From Ruegeria lacuscaerulensis (GTDB lineage Bacteria > Pseudomonadota > Alphaproteobacteria > Rhodobacterales > Rhodobacteraceae), in assembly GCF_013034685.1 (NCBI RefSeq), contig NZ_WQGO01000005.1, positions 186,001 to 250,000 of the forward strand: a DNA stretch of 64,000 bases, read 5' to 3'. The first letter of the stretch is position 1, and every line of letters starts with the position of its first letter. The notes below the pieces were generated by a model. It searched no databases and had not been told where the DNA came from. It was given only the letters and a program-made list of their open reading frames with translations. Shown piece after piece: positions 54,235 to 63,782 of this stretch. Both the position numbers and the translations under genes were made by a program.

Positions 54235-55569
54235 ATGAGAGAACTCGACTACACGTATCACTATGCGGGCCGGTCATCTCTGACCGGAATGTCATCTCAG
54301 CAGAAGCTGAGTCTGGTGGCTGATCAGTCCGATCCAGATGCTTCTCAGGATTTCCTGATCGCACACGCCAAACACCCTCTGATCACGGCTAGGTCTTTGC
54401 GCGCGGTTTCCGATATCGTCGGCAGCCGCTTTTACGTCCCACCCGCGATGCTGGCCCGGATTCTGCGCGAAGCGGACCCAGTGGTCACAGTAGGGCACGA
54501 AACCGTGCGGTTTGAGGGGTTTTCAGCTTGTTGCAGCACCTATGCCCGTCTGGACATAGATGAGGCCGCGCTAGACGCCGAACAGCGTCGCACAGGGACA
54601 ACCAATGTGGATTTTGGCCCCAACTTGAGGGCTATGCTGGCCCAGGTTTCGCCCGACAGCCAGTTGCAGATCTCGATTGGGCCCAAAGCCGTGGCCCTGA
54701 CACATGATGACAACCGACTCGTCGAACGAAAAGTACCGCTTCCCTTGCGCTGGTTGAAGGGATTTGCCGAGGTGCAGAGCCATATGGCTGGTATGGTACC
54801 CGCTCTTTCATTGGCCCCGACACCAGCACAGAAATTTTTGCGCAGTTTGCCGCGATCGAAATCGGATTATCTGGTTTGGGTATCGGCTCAGGGGAAACGG
54901 GTCAGAGCAACAACCCGAGCTTCGCTGGGTAGCGTGCCGTTGCGCGGTGGTCATCGGTTAAACGTGTTGCTGTCTCTGGTTCCCAAGGCGAAGACGCTGC
55001 GTGTTTTTTTCAACGAAGGTCTGAAAAGTTCGGCCTGGGTTTTGGATTTTGCTGGGCAGCGTTTGTGTCTGGTCTTGAATTCAGATCCTTGGCGCGGGTT
55101 TTCAGGCGACGGGCAGTTGCTCTCTGAACTCACGACCGAGGCCGAGAAAACGGCTGCAGTAACCGCGCAATTGAACTGGCAGGACCGGCTTGATCCCAAT
55201 ATCCTGGCACCCCTCATCAACGCCTCACCGCACGAGGTGCACATCGCGCTGTGCCAATTGGCTGCGTTGGGTCGTGTAGGTTATGATCTTTGGTCGCAAA
55301 CCTGGTTTCACCGAGAACTCCCCTTTGGCTTCGAGCGCGTCAGATCTTTGAATCCAAGGCTGAAAGCCGCCGCAAACCTGGCGGACAACGGAGCGGTCGC
55401 ATTGTCCCAAAACTATGCGGATGTGAAAAGTGGCGATGTTACGCATCGGGTTCGCTTTGCCGAGGACGGGCACAGCTGCACATGCCCGTGGTTTGCTGCC
55501 AATGGCCATACGCGTGGTCCCTGCAAACACATTTTAGCCGTCGAACTGATGATGGAGCGCCAAGCGTGA
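54235..55569 (+). CDS. SWIM zinc-finger protein
   Basis: A 444-residue protein whose C-terminus carries a complete SWIM zinc motif: C415-T-C417 in HSCTCPWF and C430-K-H432 in GPCKHILAVE (CxCx12CxH). The preceding 400 residues have no domain I recognise; RTGTTNVDFGPNLRAML and LRVFFNEGLKSSAWVLDFAG are noted for searching. SWIM fingers bind nucleic acid or proteins. The stop overlaps the GTG start of the next gene by three bases, so both proteins are made together. Similar pairs are known next to MoxR-type ATPase and VWA genes in other bacteria (from memory), but none of those is adjacent here. The start at 54235 has GGAG touching the ATG; Met 19 (54289) is possible. Confidence 0.8.
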   Translation: MRELDYTYHYAGRSSLTGMSSQQKLSLVADQSDPDASQDFLIAHAKHPLITARSLRAVSDIVGSRFYVPPAMLARILREADPVVTVGHETVRFEGFSACCSTYARLDIDEAALDAEQRRTGTTNVDFGPNLRAMLAQVSPDSQLQISIGPKAVALTHDDNRLVERKVPLPLRWLKGFAEVQSHMAGMVPALSLAPTPAQKFLRSLPRSKSDYLVWVSAQGKRVRATTRASLGSVPLRGGHRLNVLLSLVPKAKTLRVFFNEGLKSSAWVLDFAGQRLCLVLNSDPWRGFSGDGQLLSELTTEAEKTAAVTAQLNWQDRLDPNILAPLINASPHEVHIALCQLAALGRVGYDLWSQTWFHRELPFGFERVRSLNPRLKAAANLADNGAVALSQNYADVKSGDVTHRVRFAEDGHSCTCPWFAANGHTRGPCKHILAVELMMERQA

Positions 55570-58256
55570 CTGAACAGGAGTTTCTGACCCTGATTACAAC
55601 GCGCACTGCGCGCTATGTTCTAAAGGCCCTCGCAAAGATGTCGGAGGCGGATCGAAGGCCATTTGCCCGGCATGCGCTGAAGACGCAAAAAGCTTATGAA
55701 AAGGTCTGGTGGGAAGCGCAGATGAAAGGCCAAAAGCCGCTCAAAGCATTTGCCAAAGACGGCGAAGCATTGGGGATCGCCGTGATTGCCACCGCCAGAC
55801 CCTCGGAATATGCCTGTGGGGATTGGCGTATCTTGCCGCAATCCCTTCCTTTGGACGAAGTGTTTGCGCAGCTTAAGCTCAGTTGGATCGACGCCTGGGC
55901 CGAGGCTGCGGTTGAAGACAATCCCCGCCTGATCGACGCGGTACATTTGTTGAACCGAAAACGGTTGTGCTCAATCCCTCAGACGGACGCCTATATTCTT
56001 GGCTACTACGCCATTCAGGCGGGCGTTCCCGACAACGCGCGGGATCAGTTTTTGTCTCAGGATGTCTGGCGGTTCTTCGAGGTTGAAGGCGGTGGTGATC
56101 TCAGCCTTGCTGCGCATGACAAATATTCAGGACCCCGCGCAGGATGGGCGGATGTTTTGCGAGCTCTGAGCGAAAACGGTGACCTGGACCGACAGCGCTT
56201 GTTGGATAGCTCACTAGAGGCCCTGAAGCGGGATTTTGCGCAGTTTCGCGCGGGTTGGTACTCGCGGTTTCATACAGCGCTAGAACCGAGCGATGCTGAA
56301 ATCGTTGAGCGCGTGGATCAGTACCTCGGCCTCCTCAATAGTGCGGTTCCCCCGACAGTGGCGTTTGCGGTCAAGGCGTTGAAGCGCGTCGACAAATGTG
56401 GTGAACTTGACGCAAAGGCCCTGCTCGACGCGATTGAACCTGCTTTGCAAAGCCACCAGAAATCGACGGCTTTGAATGCGTTAAGTCTTTTGAAATCCTG
56501 CGCCAAACGCAATCCGGATAGGGTAGCCGAAATTGCCGAAACCGCCACCTCGTCTTTGATATCAGAGGTTGGGGATGTGCAAACGCGGGCGGTGGATCTG
56601 ATAGAAAGCCTCGGTCAGATGCATAATGCCGGGGTTCAGACGGCGATGGCGGACTATCTGGATGTGGTGACGCCGACGGTCCGCGCGCGGCTTGTTGACA
56701 CCGCACCTTTGGCCGAAGCGGAAATCACCGACTTTCCCGTTCCTAGACCTGAGCCGTTTGAGCCTGTTTCCTCCGTAGATGAGGCGGTTTCGGCATATCT
56801 GGCCCTCCTGGAGGATTGCCATGACCCCTTCCTGATCGAGCAGGCATTTGATGGAATAGCGCGGTTCGGAGCCGAGGCTGCCCCGCTACTTGGCCCTCTA
56901 AAAAAGCGGGCAAATCAGATCAGAACGCGCGATCTCGAGGGCGGTTTTAGTCCGGGTAAGTATTTTCAGCGACCTATTTCGGTTGCGGGATTGAGCTGGG
57001 CCAACGGGTCCGATTTCGATGCCGAACTGCAACCCTATCTAGAGCCACGATATTCCGGTCACCAACCCTTGGGTATTTCGCCCCATAGTTTCGAAGGGAT
57101 ATTCGCGGCGCGCGCCAAAGAGCTGTTGTCTTTCGTTCAGGCGGGCCATTCGGTTCCGATGCTCTCGGCCCCTTCCGACAATCGCGGATGTGTTGACCCA
57201 TTGCGTTTGATTGACAGGCTGGAACATTACCGTGGCCTGGGTGTTCGGCCGGGGGCCATGGATTTCAGGCTTGCGATCCTGCGACTGGGGTCGGAAGGGC
57301 GCGAAAAGGCGTTGGCGGCTCTAAACCCGCAGACCGAAGCAGAGCGTGCGTTGGGATATGCCTTGGGCGGTGAGTTCAGGCCTGAGACAGATTGCCAACT
57401 CTGGGCTATGGCCTGGCAGGGGCGCCGACCGATTGAGGCCGACCCCAATATCCAGCGTTTGGTTGGGGGTACTATTCCCGGTCTGGGTACTCCTGCAGAG
57501 TATCGTTTCACGGCCAAAATCCGGCGTATCGACGAGTATTTCTGGCCGCAGCCCAACGTCTCTATTTTACCGAAAATGCCGGGTGATGTTGATCCGAGTT
57601 TGGGTTTTGCCCTGCCTGCGAAATTCGAACACTGCTATGGAAGCGATCCTGGTGCCAGCTGGCTGCTAGGACTGAACCCGTGGGCAGTATTGATGAACCC
57701 AACGCAGCCAGAGTTGTATTTCGTTGCCGGTATTTTCGATCTGGAACTGGATCAAAAGCTGACACGGCACCATTGCCTGACCTATCTGGACCCGTTTTTT
57801 CGCCCCGGATTGCAGCCGGGTAAAATGGCCCATGCGATGTTGGCGTGGTATCTGGCAAGTGCGGATGAAGGTATCGGAATGACCACCAGTGACTCAATCG
57901 CAACCTTGATTGCGCAGGGCAGATTTCAATCCGAAGAATTTGCCGACGCCGCGCGCGAGTTGGTCTTTTTCGGAGCGCTCCCCCTGCGGCGTTGGACCAA
58001 ACGCATGGCGCAAGTCTCTGAGCTATCCAAAATGCACGCGCATGAGATTCAAAAAGCTTTGTCAGCGATGCTGTATGACTTGCCCGACATGCTTCCGCGC
58101 GATTTGGGCGGAATTCTGGAACTGCTCCATGAGCTTTGTGTGCTGTCAGGGTCTGGTTTGACAGCACCAAAGTCTACAGCAGCTTTGGCGGCGATCAAAG
58201 CTGGCGGAAAGACCGGTAAGTTTGCAAAGAAACTGTTGAAGCTTCATAGCCTATAG
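55566..58256 (+). CDS. Large helical-repeat protein of unknown function (DUF6493-like)
   Basis: An 896-residue protein from a GTG start overlapping the SWIM gene (GTGA). It is built of helices that resemble HEAT-type repeats, especially about 250-420 (KALLDAIEPALQSHQKSTAL, DLIESLGQMHNAGVQTAMAD, AFDGIARFGAEAAPLLGPLK). The second half has Trp-rich segments (WLLGLNPWAVLMNPTQPELY, RHHCLTYLDPFF). No catalytic motif, signal peptide or membrane helix was seen. The layout matches what I recall of DUF6493 proteins that accompany SWIM proteins; the family name needs a profile search. Possibly a scaffold that presents the SWIM protein to a target. Confidence 0.72.
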   Translation: MTEQEFLTLITTRTARYVLKALAKMSEADRRPFARHALKTQKAYEKVWWEAQMKGQKPLKAFAKDGEALGIAVIATARPSEYACGDWRILPQSLPLDEVFAQLKLSWIDAWAEAAVEDNPRLIDAVHLLNRKRLCSIPQTDAYILGYYAIQAGVPDNARDQFLSQDVWRFFEVEGGGDLSLAAHDKYSGPRAGWADVLRALSENGDLDRQRLLDSSLEALKRDFAQFRAGWYSRFHTALEPSDAEIVERVDQYLGLLNSAVPPTVAFAVKALKRVDKCGELDAKALLDAIEPALQSHQKSTALNALSLLKSCAKRNPDRVAEIAETATSSLISEVGDVQTRAVDLIESLGQMHNAGVQTAMADYLDVVTPTVRARLVDTAPLAEAEITDFPVPRPEPFEPVSSVDEAVSAYLALLEDCHDPFLIEQAFDGIARFGAEAAPLLGPLKKRANQIRTRDLEGGFSPGKYFQRPISVAGLSWANGSDFDAELQPYLEPRYSGHQPLGISPHSFEGIFAARAKELLSFVQAGHSVPMLSAPSDNRGCVDPLRLIDRLEHYRGLGVRPGAMDFRLAILRLGSEGREKALAALNPQTEAERALGYALGGEFRPETDCQLWAMAWQGRRPIEADPNIQRLVGGTIPGLGTPAEYRFTAKIRRIDEYFWPQPNVSILPKMPGDVDPSLGFALPAKFEHCYGSDPGASWLLGLNPWAVLMNPTQPELYFVAGIFDLELDQKLTRHHCLTYLDPFFRPGLQPGKMAHAMLAWYLASADEGIGMTTSDSIATLIAQGRFQSEEFADAARELVFFGALPLRRWTKRMAQVSELSKMHAHEIQKALSAMLYDLPDMLPRDLGGILELLHELCVLSGSGLTAPKSTAALAAIKAGGKTGKFAKKLLKLHSL

Positions 58257-58269
58257 GGCCTTGAGCCCG

Positions 58270-59175
58270 TCAGGCCGCGGCGGAATTGACGAAGATCGAA
58301 TAGACAGAGGTCGAGGCCGTGATGAACAGCATGTTCCCGCGCGTGCCCCCGAATGTTAGGTTCGCAACCGTTTCGGGCACTAGGATCTTACCCAGCAAAT
58401 CTCCTGCCTTCGAAAAGACATGCACCCCGTCTGCTGCCGAGCACCAGATATTGTCGTGGCGATCCACCCGCAACCCATCCGGCAATCCGTTGTCGATGGT
58501 TGCAAACTCCTGACCGCCGCTCAGACTGCCATCCGTGTTCACGTCGAACGCTCGTAGCACTGAAGGAACTTCAGGGTCGTGGCTGCTGCCTGACTCCGCA
58601 ATATAGAGCCGGTTTTCGTCCACCGAAAAGGCAAGTCCGTTGGGCTGAACGAAATCGGTGACAACCGCCGAAAGTGCCTGCCCATCCGGGCTGGCGCGAT
58701 AGACAAAACTACCCTCTTGTTCCGGGGTGGCCTGATGCCCTTCCAGATTGGACAGAATGCCATAGGTCGGGTCCGTGAACCAGATGGACCCGTCCGAGCG
58801 AACCACCACGTCGTTAGGAGAATTCAGGCGCTTGCCCATGTAACTTTCGGCAATCACCTGCCGTGTGCCGTCATGTTCCGTGCGCACAACCGAGCGGCTT
58901 CCATGGTGGCAAGTAACAAGGCGACCGTTCTGATCGCGGGTGTTGCCATTGGAATATTCGGAGTGCTGACGATACACACTTGCCCCACCACCTTCGGTCC
59001 ATTGGTAGATGCGGGCATGGGGTATATCCGAAAACAGCAACAGGTTATGTGCGGGAAACCAGACCGGCCCTTCTGTCCAGCGGTGCCCCGACGAGATGCG
59101 CGCAAGGCCCATATTGCTATGGATCAGATCGCGGAACTCCGGCCGGATGATGTCGTAGGTCTGCGAAAAAGTCAT
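58270..59175 (-). CDS. SMP-30/gluconolactonase/LRE family protein
   Basis: A 301-residue six-bladed propeller lactonase. Family motifs: SSGHRWTEGPVWFPAHNLLL, SDIPHARIYQW, NGNTRDQNGRLVTCHHGSRS (with the calcium/metal Asn-Asp region), LNSPNDVVVRSDGSIWFTDP and DNGLPDGLRVDRHDNIWCSA. It hydrolyses sugar or other lactones with a divalent metal in the cytoplasm (no signal peptide). It ends the sugar transporter operon and overlaps the permease gene by four bases, which points to a sugar oxidised to its lactone in this cell's pathway. Confidence 0.9.
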   Translation of the reverse strand: MTFSQTYDIIRPEFRDLIHSNMGLARISSGHRWTEGPVWFPAHNLLLFSDIPHARIYQWTEGGGASVYRQHSEYSNGNTRDQNGRLVTCHHGSRSVVRTEHDGTRQVIAESYMGKRLNSPNDVVVRSDGSIWFTDPTYGILSNLEGHQATPEQEGSFVYRASPDGQALSAVVTDFVQPNGLAFSVDENRLYIAESGSSHDPEVPSVLRAFDVNTDGSLSGGQEFATIDNGLPDGLRVDRHDNIWCSAADGVHVFSKAGDLLGKILVPETVANLTFGGTRGNMLFITASTSVYSIFVNSAAA

Positions 59176-60149
59176 ACGTCATATCCTTTACGGCTGGCCA
59201 ATGCGACGACTCCGACGATGACAAGGCCGGTCAATATAAGCCGGACGCCAGCTCCTAATCCGTATGAGTTCAGCATTGAGACGATGAGAAACATAAACAA
59301 AGCGGCGCCCCAGATACCGGGCACGTTGGAATTTCCGCCACCAATAGACGACCCGCCGATCACGACGACCGCAATGGACATCAACATGTATTCAGTCCCC
59401 ATATTCAGGTTGGCGCCCCCCGAGAAGCTGGCCAGAAGAAACCCCGCCAGCGCAGCACAGACAGCCGAGTTGACATAGACGCCAAAGCGAACGGCGTTGA
59501 CGGGAACACCGCTCAGCCGTGCGGCGCGGAGGTTCTGACCGATCGCCGAGATCCACCGCCCCGCGATCGACCGTTCCAGCAAAACCCAGGCGCAAATCGC
59601 CAGCAGGATGCCAATCACGGCGACATTAGGAATTCCCAGCGCTCCGCCGGTTGCGAAATCAGCTAGCGGCTCGGGCGGTTTGATACGCAGTCCTCGGTTC
59701 GACCAGATGGCCAGTGACTGATAGAGGAAAGAGGCAGACAAGGTCGCGATGATTGGCGGGATACGCAGCAACAGGATTAAGGCGAAATTCACCAGGCCGC
59801 AGCCAATGCCGACGCCGATTGCAACCAATAGACCGGGTACGATCAGCGCGGTTTCCGAATCCATGAATTTCAACGCCAGCGTCGCCGACAATGTCATTGA
59901 TGCGGGGATCGAAAGGTCAACATTGCCGGGACCCAAGGTGATCACCAGCATCTGCCCAATCCCGACGATGGCGGAAAAAGCGGCAAATGTCAGGGCGGCA
60001 TAGAACAGCGACCCAGCGCCGGAACCGGCTACCAGACTGGTTGCCGCAAAAGTCAGGGCGGCGGCCACAAAGGCCCAGATCCAGGGTTTTGAGAACAAGA
60101 TCCGCACAGGATTCAAGGGCTCTTCGGTGGACGAGGTATTATCGGTCAC
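59172..60149 (-). CDS. Sugar ABC transporter permease (RbsC family), first
   Basis: A 325-residue membrane protein of the ribose/xylose permease family. Motifs: VGIGQMLVITLGPGNVDLSI and PASMTLSAT (RbsC signature), then SVAVVVIGGSSIGGG-type MSIAVVVIGGSSIGGGNSNV. About eight to ten helices. Paired with the second permease by an ATGA overlap, so the channel is a heterodimer rather than the usual RbsC homodimer. Confidence 0.9.
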   Translation of the reverse strand: MTDNTSSTEEPLNPVRILFSKPWIWAFVAAALTFAATSLVAGSGAGSLFYAALTFAAFSAIVGIGQMLVITLGPGNVDLSIPASMTLSATLALKFMDSETALIVPGLLVAIGVGIGCGLVNFALILLLRIPPIIATLSASFLYQSLAIWSNRGLRIKPPEPLADFATGGALGIPNVAVIGILLAICAWVLLERSIAGRWISAIGQNLRAARLSGVPVNAVRFGVYVNSAVCAALAGFLLASFSGGANLNMGTEYMLMSIAVVVIGGSSIGGGNSNVPGIWGAALFMFLIVSMLNSYGLGAGVRLILTGLVIVGVVALASRKGYDV

Positions 60150-61072
60150 GCCGCAGCCTCCTTCCGAACGAAGAGCAGCCGCACCGCCAGAACAAGGATC
60201 AGGATCGCCCCTTGCGCTCCGATCTGCCAGTCAGGCGACAGGCGCAAGAAGGACAGGAAACTGGCTGCAAGGGTCAGGGTAAGCGCGCCGATCACCGCCC
60301 CAAACGGAGAGATGCGTCCACCGACAAACTCGCCCCCGCCCAGAATGACACCGGCAATGGACAGCAGAGTGTATCGCAGCGCAATGTTGGCATCTGCCGC
60401 TGTTGTCAGACCGACAAGGCACATTCCGGCCAGAACGCCGAACAACCCGGCCAGCCCATAGGCGGACGCGCGCAGTTTGACCAGAGACCACCCTGCGCGC
60501 TCCATCGCGCGGTCATTGCCGCCGACCCCTTGCAGGATCACGCCGACCCAGGATCGTTTGATCAGCAGGTGTACCACCAATGCGATAACTAAAGGTGCGA
60601 CCACAGCAATGGGGACCAGAGGTGTCTTGTAACTCATCAACGTCTTGAGCCATTCCGGCGATGCGCCACCGGGAGAAGGTAGGATCAGAACTGCCAGCCC
60701 GCCCCAGACAAAGGACATACCCAAAGTTACGACAATGGCAGGCAACCCCCTGAACTGGATCAGAGCGCCCAAACCGGCATAAGCCAGAATGGCTGCCGCC
60801 AGGATGGCATAGCCGATCAGTGGTGTGTCGTGAACGAACGTAGCAGTCACGCAGGCGCAGAAGCTGACAAAGGTGCCAATCGACAGGTCGATATCGTTGA
60901 CCATGATGATCATCATCTGGGCGATGGTCGCCAGAGCGACCGGAATCGCCAGATTGAACAGCAGGTTCAGCCCGAAATAACTCATCGCGCGCGGTTGAAG
61001 GTAGAAAACAGCCCCCAACAGCACGGCCAGCGACAAAACGGGCAGGGCGAGACGCAGGCGATCTCCGGTCAT
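60146..61072 (-). CDS. Sugar ABC transporter permease (RbsC family), second
   Basis: A 308-residue permease homologous to its neighbour: TIAQMMIIMVNDIDLSIGTF, VVTLGMSFVWGGLAVLILPS and LLSIAGVILGGGEFVGGRIS. Membrane helices begin at LALPVLSLAVLLGAVFYLQP. The overlap of four bases with both neighbours shows tight co-translation. Two different permeases with one double ATPase is typical of proteobacterial carbohydrate uptake subfamily 2 importers. Confidence 0.9.
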   Translation of the reverse strand: MTGDRLRLALPVLSLAVLLGAVFYLQPRAMSYFGLNLLFNLAIPVALATIAQMMIIMVNDIDLSIGTFVSFCACVTATFVHDTPLIGYAILAAAILAYAGLGALIQFRGLPAIVVTLGMSFVWGGLAVLILPSPGGASPEWLKTLMSYKTPLVPIAVVAPLVIALVVHLLIKRSWVGVILQGVGGNDRAMERAGWSLVKLRASAYGLAGLFGVLAGMCLVGLTTAADANIALRYTLLSIAGVILGGGEFVGGRISPFGAVIGALTLTLAASFLSFLRLSPDWQIGAQGAILILVLAVRLLFVRKEAAA

Positions 61073-62541
61073 ACTGCGGCCTCCTGCATTTCGAATGAGG
61101 CGGCCAGAATGTTCTCTTCGGTGATCTCATCCCCGCTGAGTTCCGCTGCAATATGCCCGGTGCGGAAGACAAACACCCGGTCGCACTCCAGAATCTCGTC
61201 CGTCTCGGTGGAATACCACAAGAAACTGCGCCCCTTGGCGGCTTCGTCGCGGATCATTTGATAGACTTCCTTCTTGGTGCCCACATCGACACCGCGCATG
61301 GGGTCGTCCATCACCACAATCGGCGCGGACGAGGCCAAGGCCCGAGCGAACAGAACTTTTTGCTGGTTCCCCCCAGAGAGAGAAAGGATGGGGTTCGATA
61401 CGTTGTCGGTGCGAATTCCAATCCTCTGTTTCCAGTTCTGAACCAGATCGGATTCCTTTCCGCGATCCACCAAAATGCGGTTGCTGAATTCGGACAGGGT
61501 GGTCAAAGACAGGTTTCTGAGGATCGACCAAAGCGGCATAACCCCATCTCGCGTACGGTCACCCGCGACGAAGACCACTTCGGGATTACCCGAGGATTTC
61601 CAGACCGAAGAATGGTCGAAAAAGATTTGCGCCAGCGCTTCGGCCTGCCCATGACCGGCCAGACCGGCCAAGCCAACGATCTCACCTTGACGGGCGTTCA
61701 GGCCATTCTCTGCGCGTACAACCTCGGCGCCCAGCGTTTTGGCGGTGCGGGTTGCACCGGTATCGGTGTCATCCGGTGCCACGTGGCCCATAGCGTCCAC
61801 AATGCTTTCGCGGGTGAAATTTCGGGCAGGTTGGTCATCCACGATCTGACCATCCTTCATGATCACGATCCGGGTCGACACATCGAAAATCTCGCCCATC
61901 ATGTGCGAGATGAACAGCACCGCGCCACCTTCGGTACAAAAGCGTTTGATATGATCCAGCAACTGCTGCGCGATGGCCGCATCAAGTGACGAGGTCGGCT
62001 CATCCAAAATAACAAGGCTGGGTTCGCTGTCGCGGTCTGCGAAGGCGATGGCGATTTCGACCATCTGACGCTCGGCAATGGTCAAATTGCCGACAGTGGC
62101 ACTTGGTTTGATGCCGTGGCCGGGAAAAACCAGATCCAGCGCGTCCTGCATTTTCTGCCGCGCCACGCGTCGCCAATTCTTGCGTGGCATGGTGCGAAAT
62201 GGAATGCGTAGGTTTTCCAGCACGGTCAGGTTTGGGCAGAGCGACAGCTCCTGAAACACGCTGCGCACGCCGGATGCCTGCGCTTTTTGTCCATTGGTCA
62301 ACGTGGCATCCCCGGCGCGGTAGGTCACAGCGCCCTGAGTGGGGGACAGCCGCCCGTTGATTACATTGGCCAGTGTCGACTTGCCCGCGCCATTGTGGCC
62401 GACCAATCCGATACACTCGCCCGCGGCAATTTCCAGCGTCGCTGCGCGCAACGCGTGAACGGGCCCAAAAGACATATGGGCCGCGTCCAGAGAGACAACC
62501 GGCGCAGAAACTGCGCCGGGTATCGTGTGTAAATCGCTCAT
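61069..62541 (-). CDS. Sugar ABC transporter ATPase (RbsA/MglA family)
   Basis: A 490-residue protein with two ATPase domains. The first has GLVGHNGAGKSTLANVINGR, a CUT2-type LTIAERQMVEIAIAFADRDS in place of a strict LSGGQ, and SLVILDEPTSSLDAAIAQ. The second is degenerate at Walker A, as usual for RbsA, but has LSLSGGNQQKVLFARALASS and VVMDDPMRGVDVGTKKEVY. It energises the two permeases. It starts four bases after the binding-protein stop region and shares ATGA with the permease gene. Confidence 0.92.
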   Translation of the reverse strand: MSDLHTIPGAVSAPVVSLDAAHMSFGPVHALRAATLEIAAGECIGLVGHNGAGKSTLANVINGRLSPTQGAVTYRAGDATLTNGQKAQASGVRSVFQELSLCPNLTVLENLRIPFRTMPRKNWRRVARQKMQDALDLVFPGHGIKPSATVGNLTIAERQMVEIAIAFADRDSEPSLVILDEPTSSLDAAIAQQLLDHIKRFCTEGGAVLFISHMMGEIFDVSTRIVIMKDGQIVDDQPARNFTRESIVDAMGHVAPDDTDTGATRTAKTLGAEVVRAENGLNARQGEIVGLAGLAGHGQAEALAQIFFDHSSVWKSSGNPEVVFVAGDRTRDGVMPLWSILRNLSLTTLSEFSNRILVDRGKESDLVQNWKQRIGIRTDNVSNPILSLSGGNQQKVLFARALASSAPIVVMDDPMRGVDVGTKKEVYQMIRDEAAKGRSFLWYSTETDEILECDRVFVFRTGHIAAELSGDEITEENILAASFEMQEAAV

Positions 62542-62544
62542 TGA

Positions 62545-63558
62545 CTACTGAGCCGACGAAATCACGTTTTTGGCCTGTTCCAACGTATATTCAACGTTGG
62601 CGACCGACCCTTTGGGCGTGGTTTTCAGCGACTCTTCCAATTCGTCCTGGGTGATGGTCAGGAAAGGCACGGTCAGGTCCTTGGGCACGTCGTTTCCGTC
62701 CAGAATCTGTTGCGCGACCCAGAAAGCAAGCGTGCTGACGCCCGGAGCAATCGACAGCGACGTGGTTTCATAGCCGTTGGCGGCTTTTTCGTCGGCCCAC
62801 CACTGCAATTCGTCCTGACGGTTGCCCATGACGATGGTAGGCATCGAGCGGTCGGTGGCTCCAATGGCCTGTGCGGCGCCATAGCCGTCACCACCTTGGG
62901 TCACGACACCGACGATTTCCGGCAGGCTTGGCAGAATGCCCGCAACGGCCTTTTGCGCAACGTCCTGCGCCCAGTCGCCATGAACCGAACCTACGATCTC
63001 AAAGTTGGAGTTCTTTACCTCGTCATGAATACCCGCGCTGATTTCATCATCGACGAAGACACCGGCCAGCCCACGGATTTCCAAAAGGTTGCCGCCATCG
63101 GGATAGCGCTCTGCCAGGTATTTCACTTGTTCGCGGCCCATCTGTTGGAAGTCGACGGCGATGCGCCATGCGCAGGGCTCCTGCACGATCCCGTCAAACG
63201 AGACAACGGTGATGCCCGCGTCACATGCAGCTTTGACCGCGCCATTGATTGCCGTGGGCGAGGCTGCGTTAATGACGATGGCGTCATAGCCCTGTAGGAT
63301 CATGTTCTGAATCTGGGCAGCTTGTTCGGTCGCCTGATTTTCAGAGGTGGTGAAGGCATCCGCTGCGGCAACCAAGCCTTCGGCCACGGCTGCATCCCCA
63401 TTTTTCTGCCAGCTTTCCAGCATGGCCTGACGCCATGAGTTTCCGGCATAGTTGTTGGACAGCGCGATGCGTTTGTCGGATGTGTCTGCGGTGGCACCGG
63501 TGGCCGCCATTGCGGTAATCCCGGCGACAGCGCCAAGCATGATTGCCTTGAGTGTCAT
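62545..63558 (-). CDS. Sugar ABC transporter periplasmic binding protein (RbsB type)
   Basis: A 337-residue protein. Signal peptide MTLKAIMLGAVAGITAMAAT plus GATA; mature part is periplasmic-binding-protein type 1: RIALSNNYAGNSWRQAMLES, QIQNMILQGYDAIVINAASP and GITVVSFDGIV, then GVVTQGGDGYGAAQAIG. It is the first gene of the operon and follows GGGAGGAAACT. The ligand is unknown; a pentose, hexose or sugar alcohol is likely given the lactonase. Confidence 0.92.
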   Translation of the reverse strand: MTLKAIMLGAVAGITAMAATGATADTSDKRIALSNNYAGNSWRQAMLESWQKNGDAAVAEGLVAAADAFTTSENQATEQAAQIQNMILQGYDAIVINAASPTAINGAVKAACDAGITVVSFDGIVQEPCAWRIAVDFQQMGREQVKYLAERYPDGGNLLEIRGLAGVFVDDEISAGIHDEVKNSNFEIVGSVHGDWAQDVAQKAVAGILPSLPEIVGVVTQGGDGYGAAQAIGATDRSMPTIVMGNRQDELQWWADEKAANGYETTSLSIAPGVSTLAFWVAQQILDGNDVPKDLTVPFLTITQDELEESLKTTPKGSVANVEYTLEQAKNVISSAQ

Positions 63559-63674
63559 AGTTTCCTCCCTGGGCGGCCCCTCCGCCGCACGTTCATCGGG
63601 CCCGCTCAATCCGGCAGGCAGCGAGAGGATTCCGCGCAATGGGCAAAAGTGTAAGAGTAGGATGCGCGCAAAGA

Positions 63675-63711
63675 TTGCGGGTTCCCGCAAAACTATTGCG
63701 GTGATCCGCAT
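63675..63711. promoter_or_regulatory. Two tandem palindromes in the divergent sugar-operon / GAF-gene region
   Basis: TTGCGGG-TT-CCCGCAA (63675-63690) is perfect. A second site, TTGCGG-TGAT-CCGCAT (63696-63711), differs at one pair. Centres are 21 bases apart, two helical turns. The second touches the -35 box of the rightward promoter, so a bound regulator could repress it and act on the leftward sugar operon too. Confidence 0.55.
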
Positions 63712-63738
63712 GACAGGGTGGGGTCGGACTTCTATACT
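63710..63738 (+). promoter_or_regulatory. Sigma-70 type promoter for the GAF-domain gene
   Basis: ATGACA (63710-63715), exactly 17 bases, TATACT (63733-63738): five of six matches in each box. The expected start of transcription is about 38 bases before the ATG at 63783. Confidence 0.65.
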
Positions 63739-63782
63739 GTGTTGTGCCGGTCGCCGCGGACCGGTTTTTCGAAAGTGCGTCC

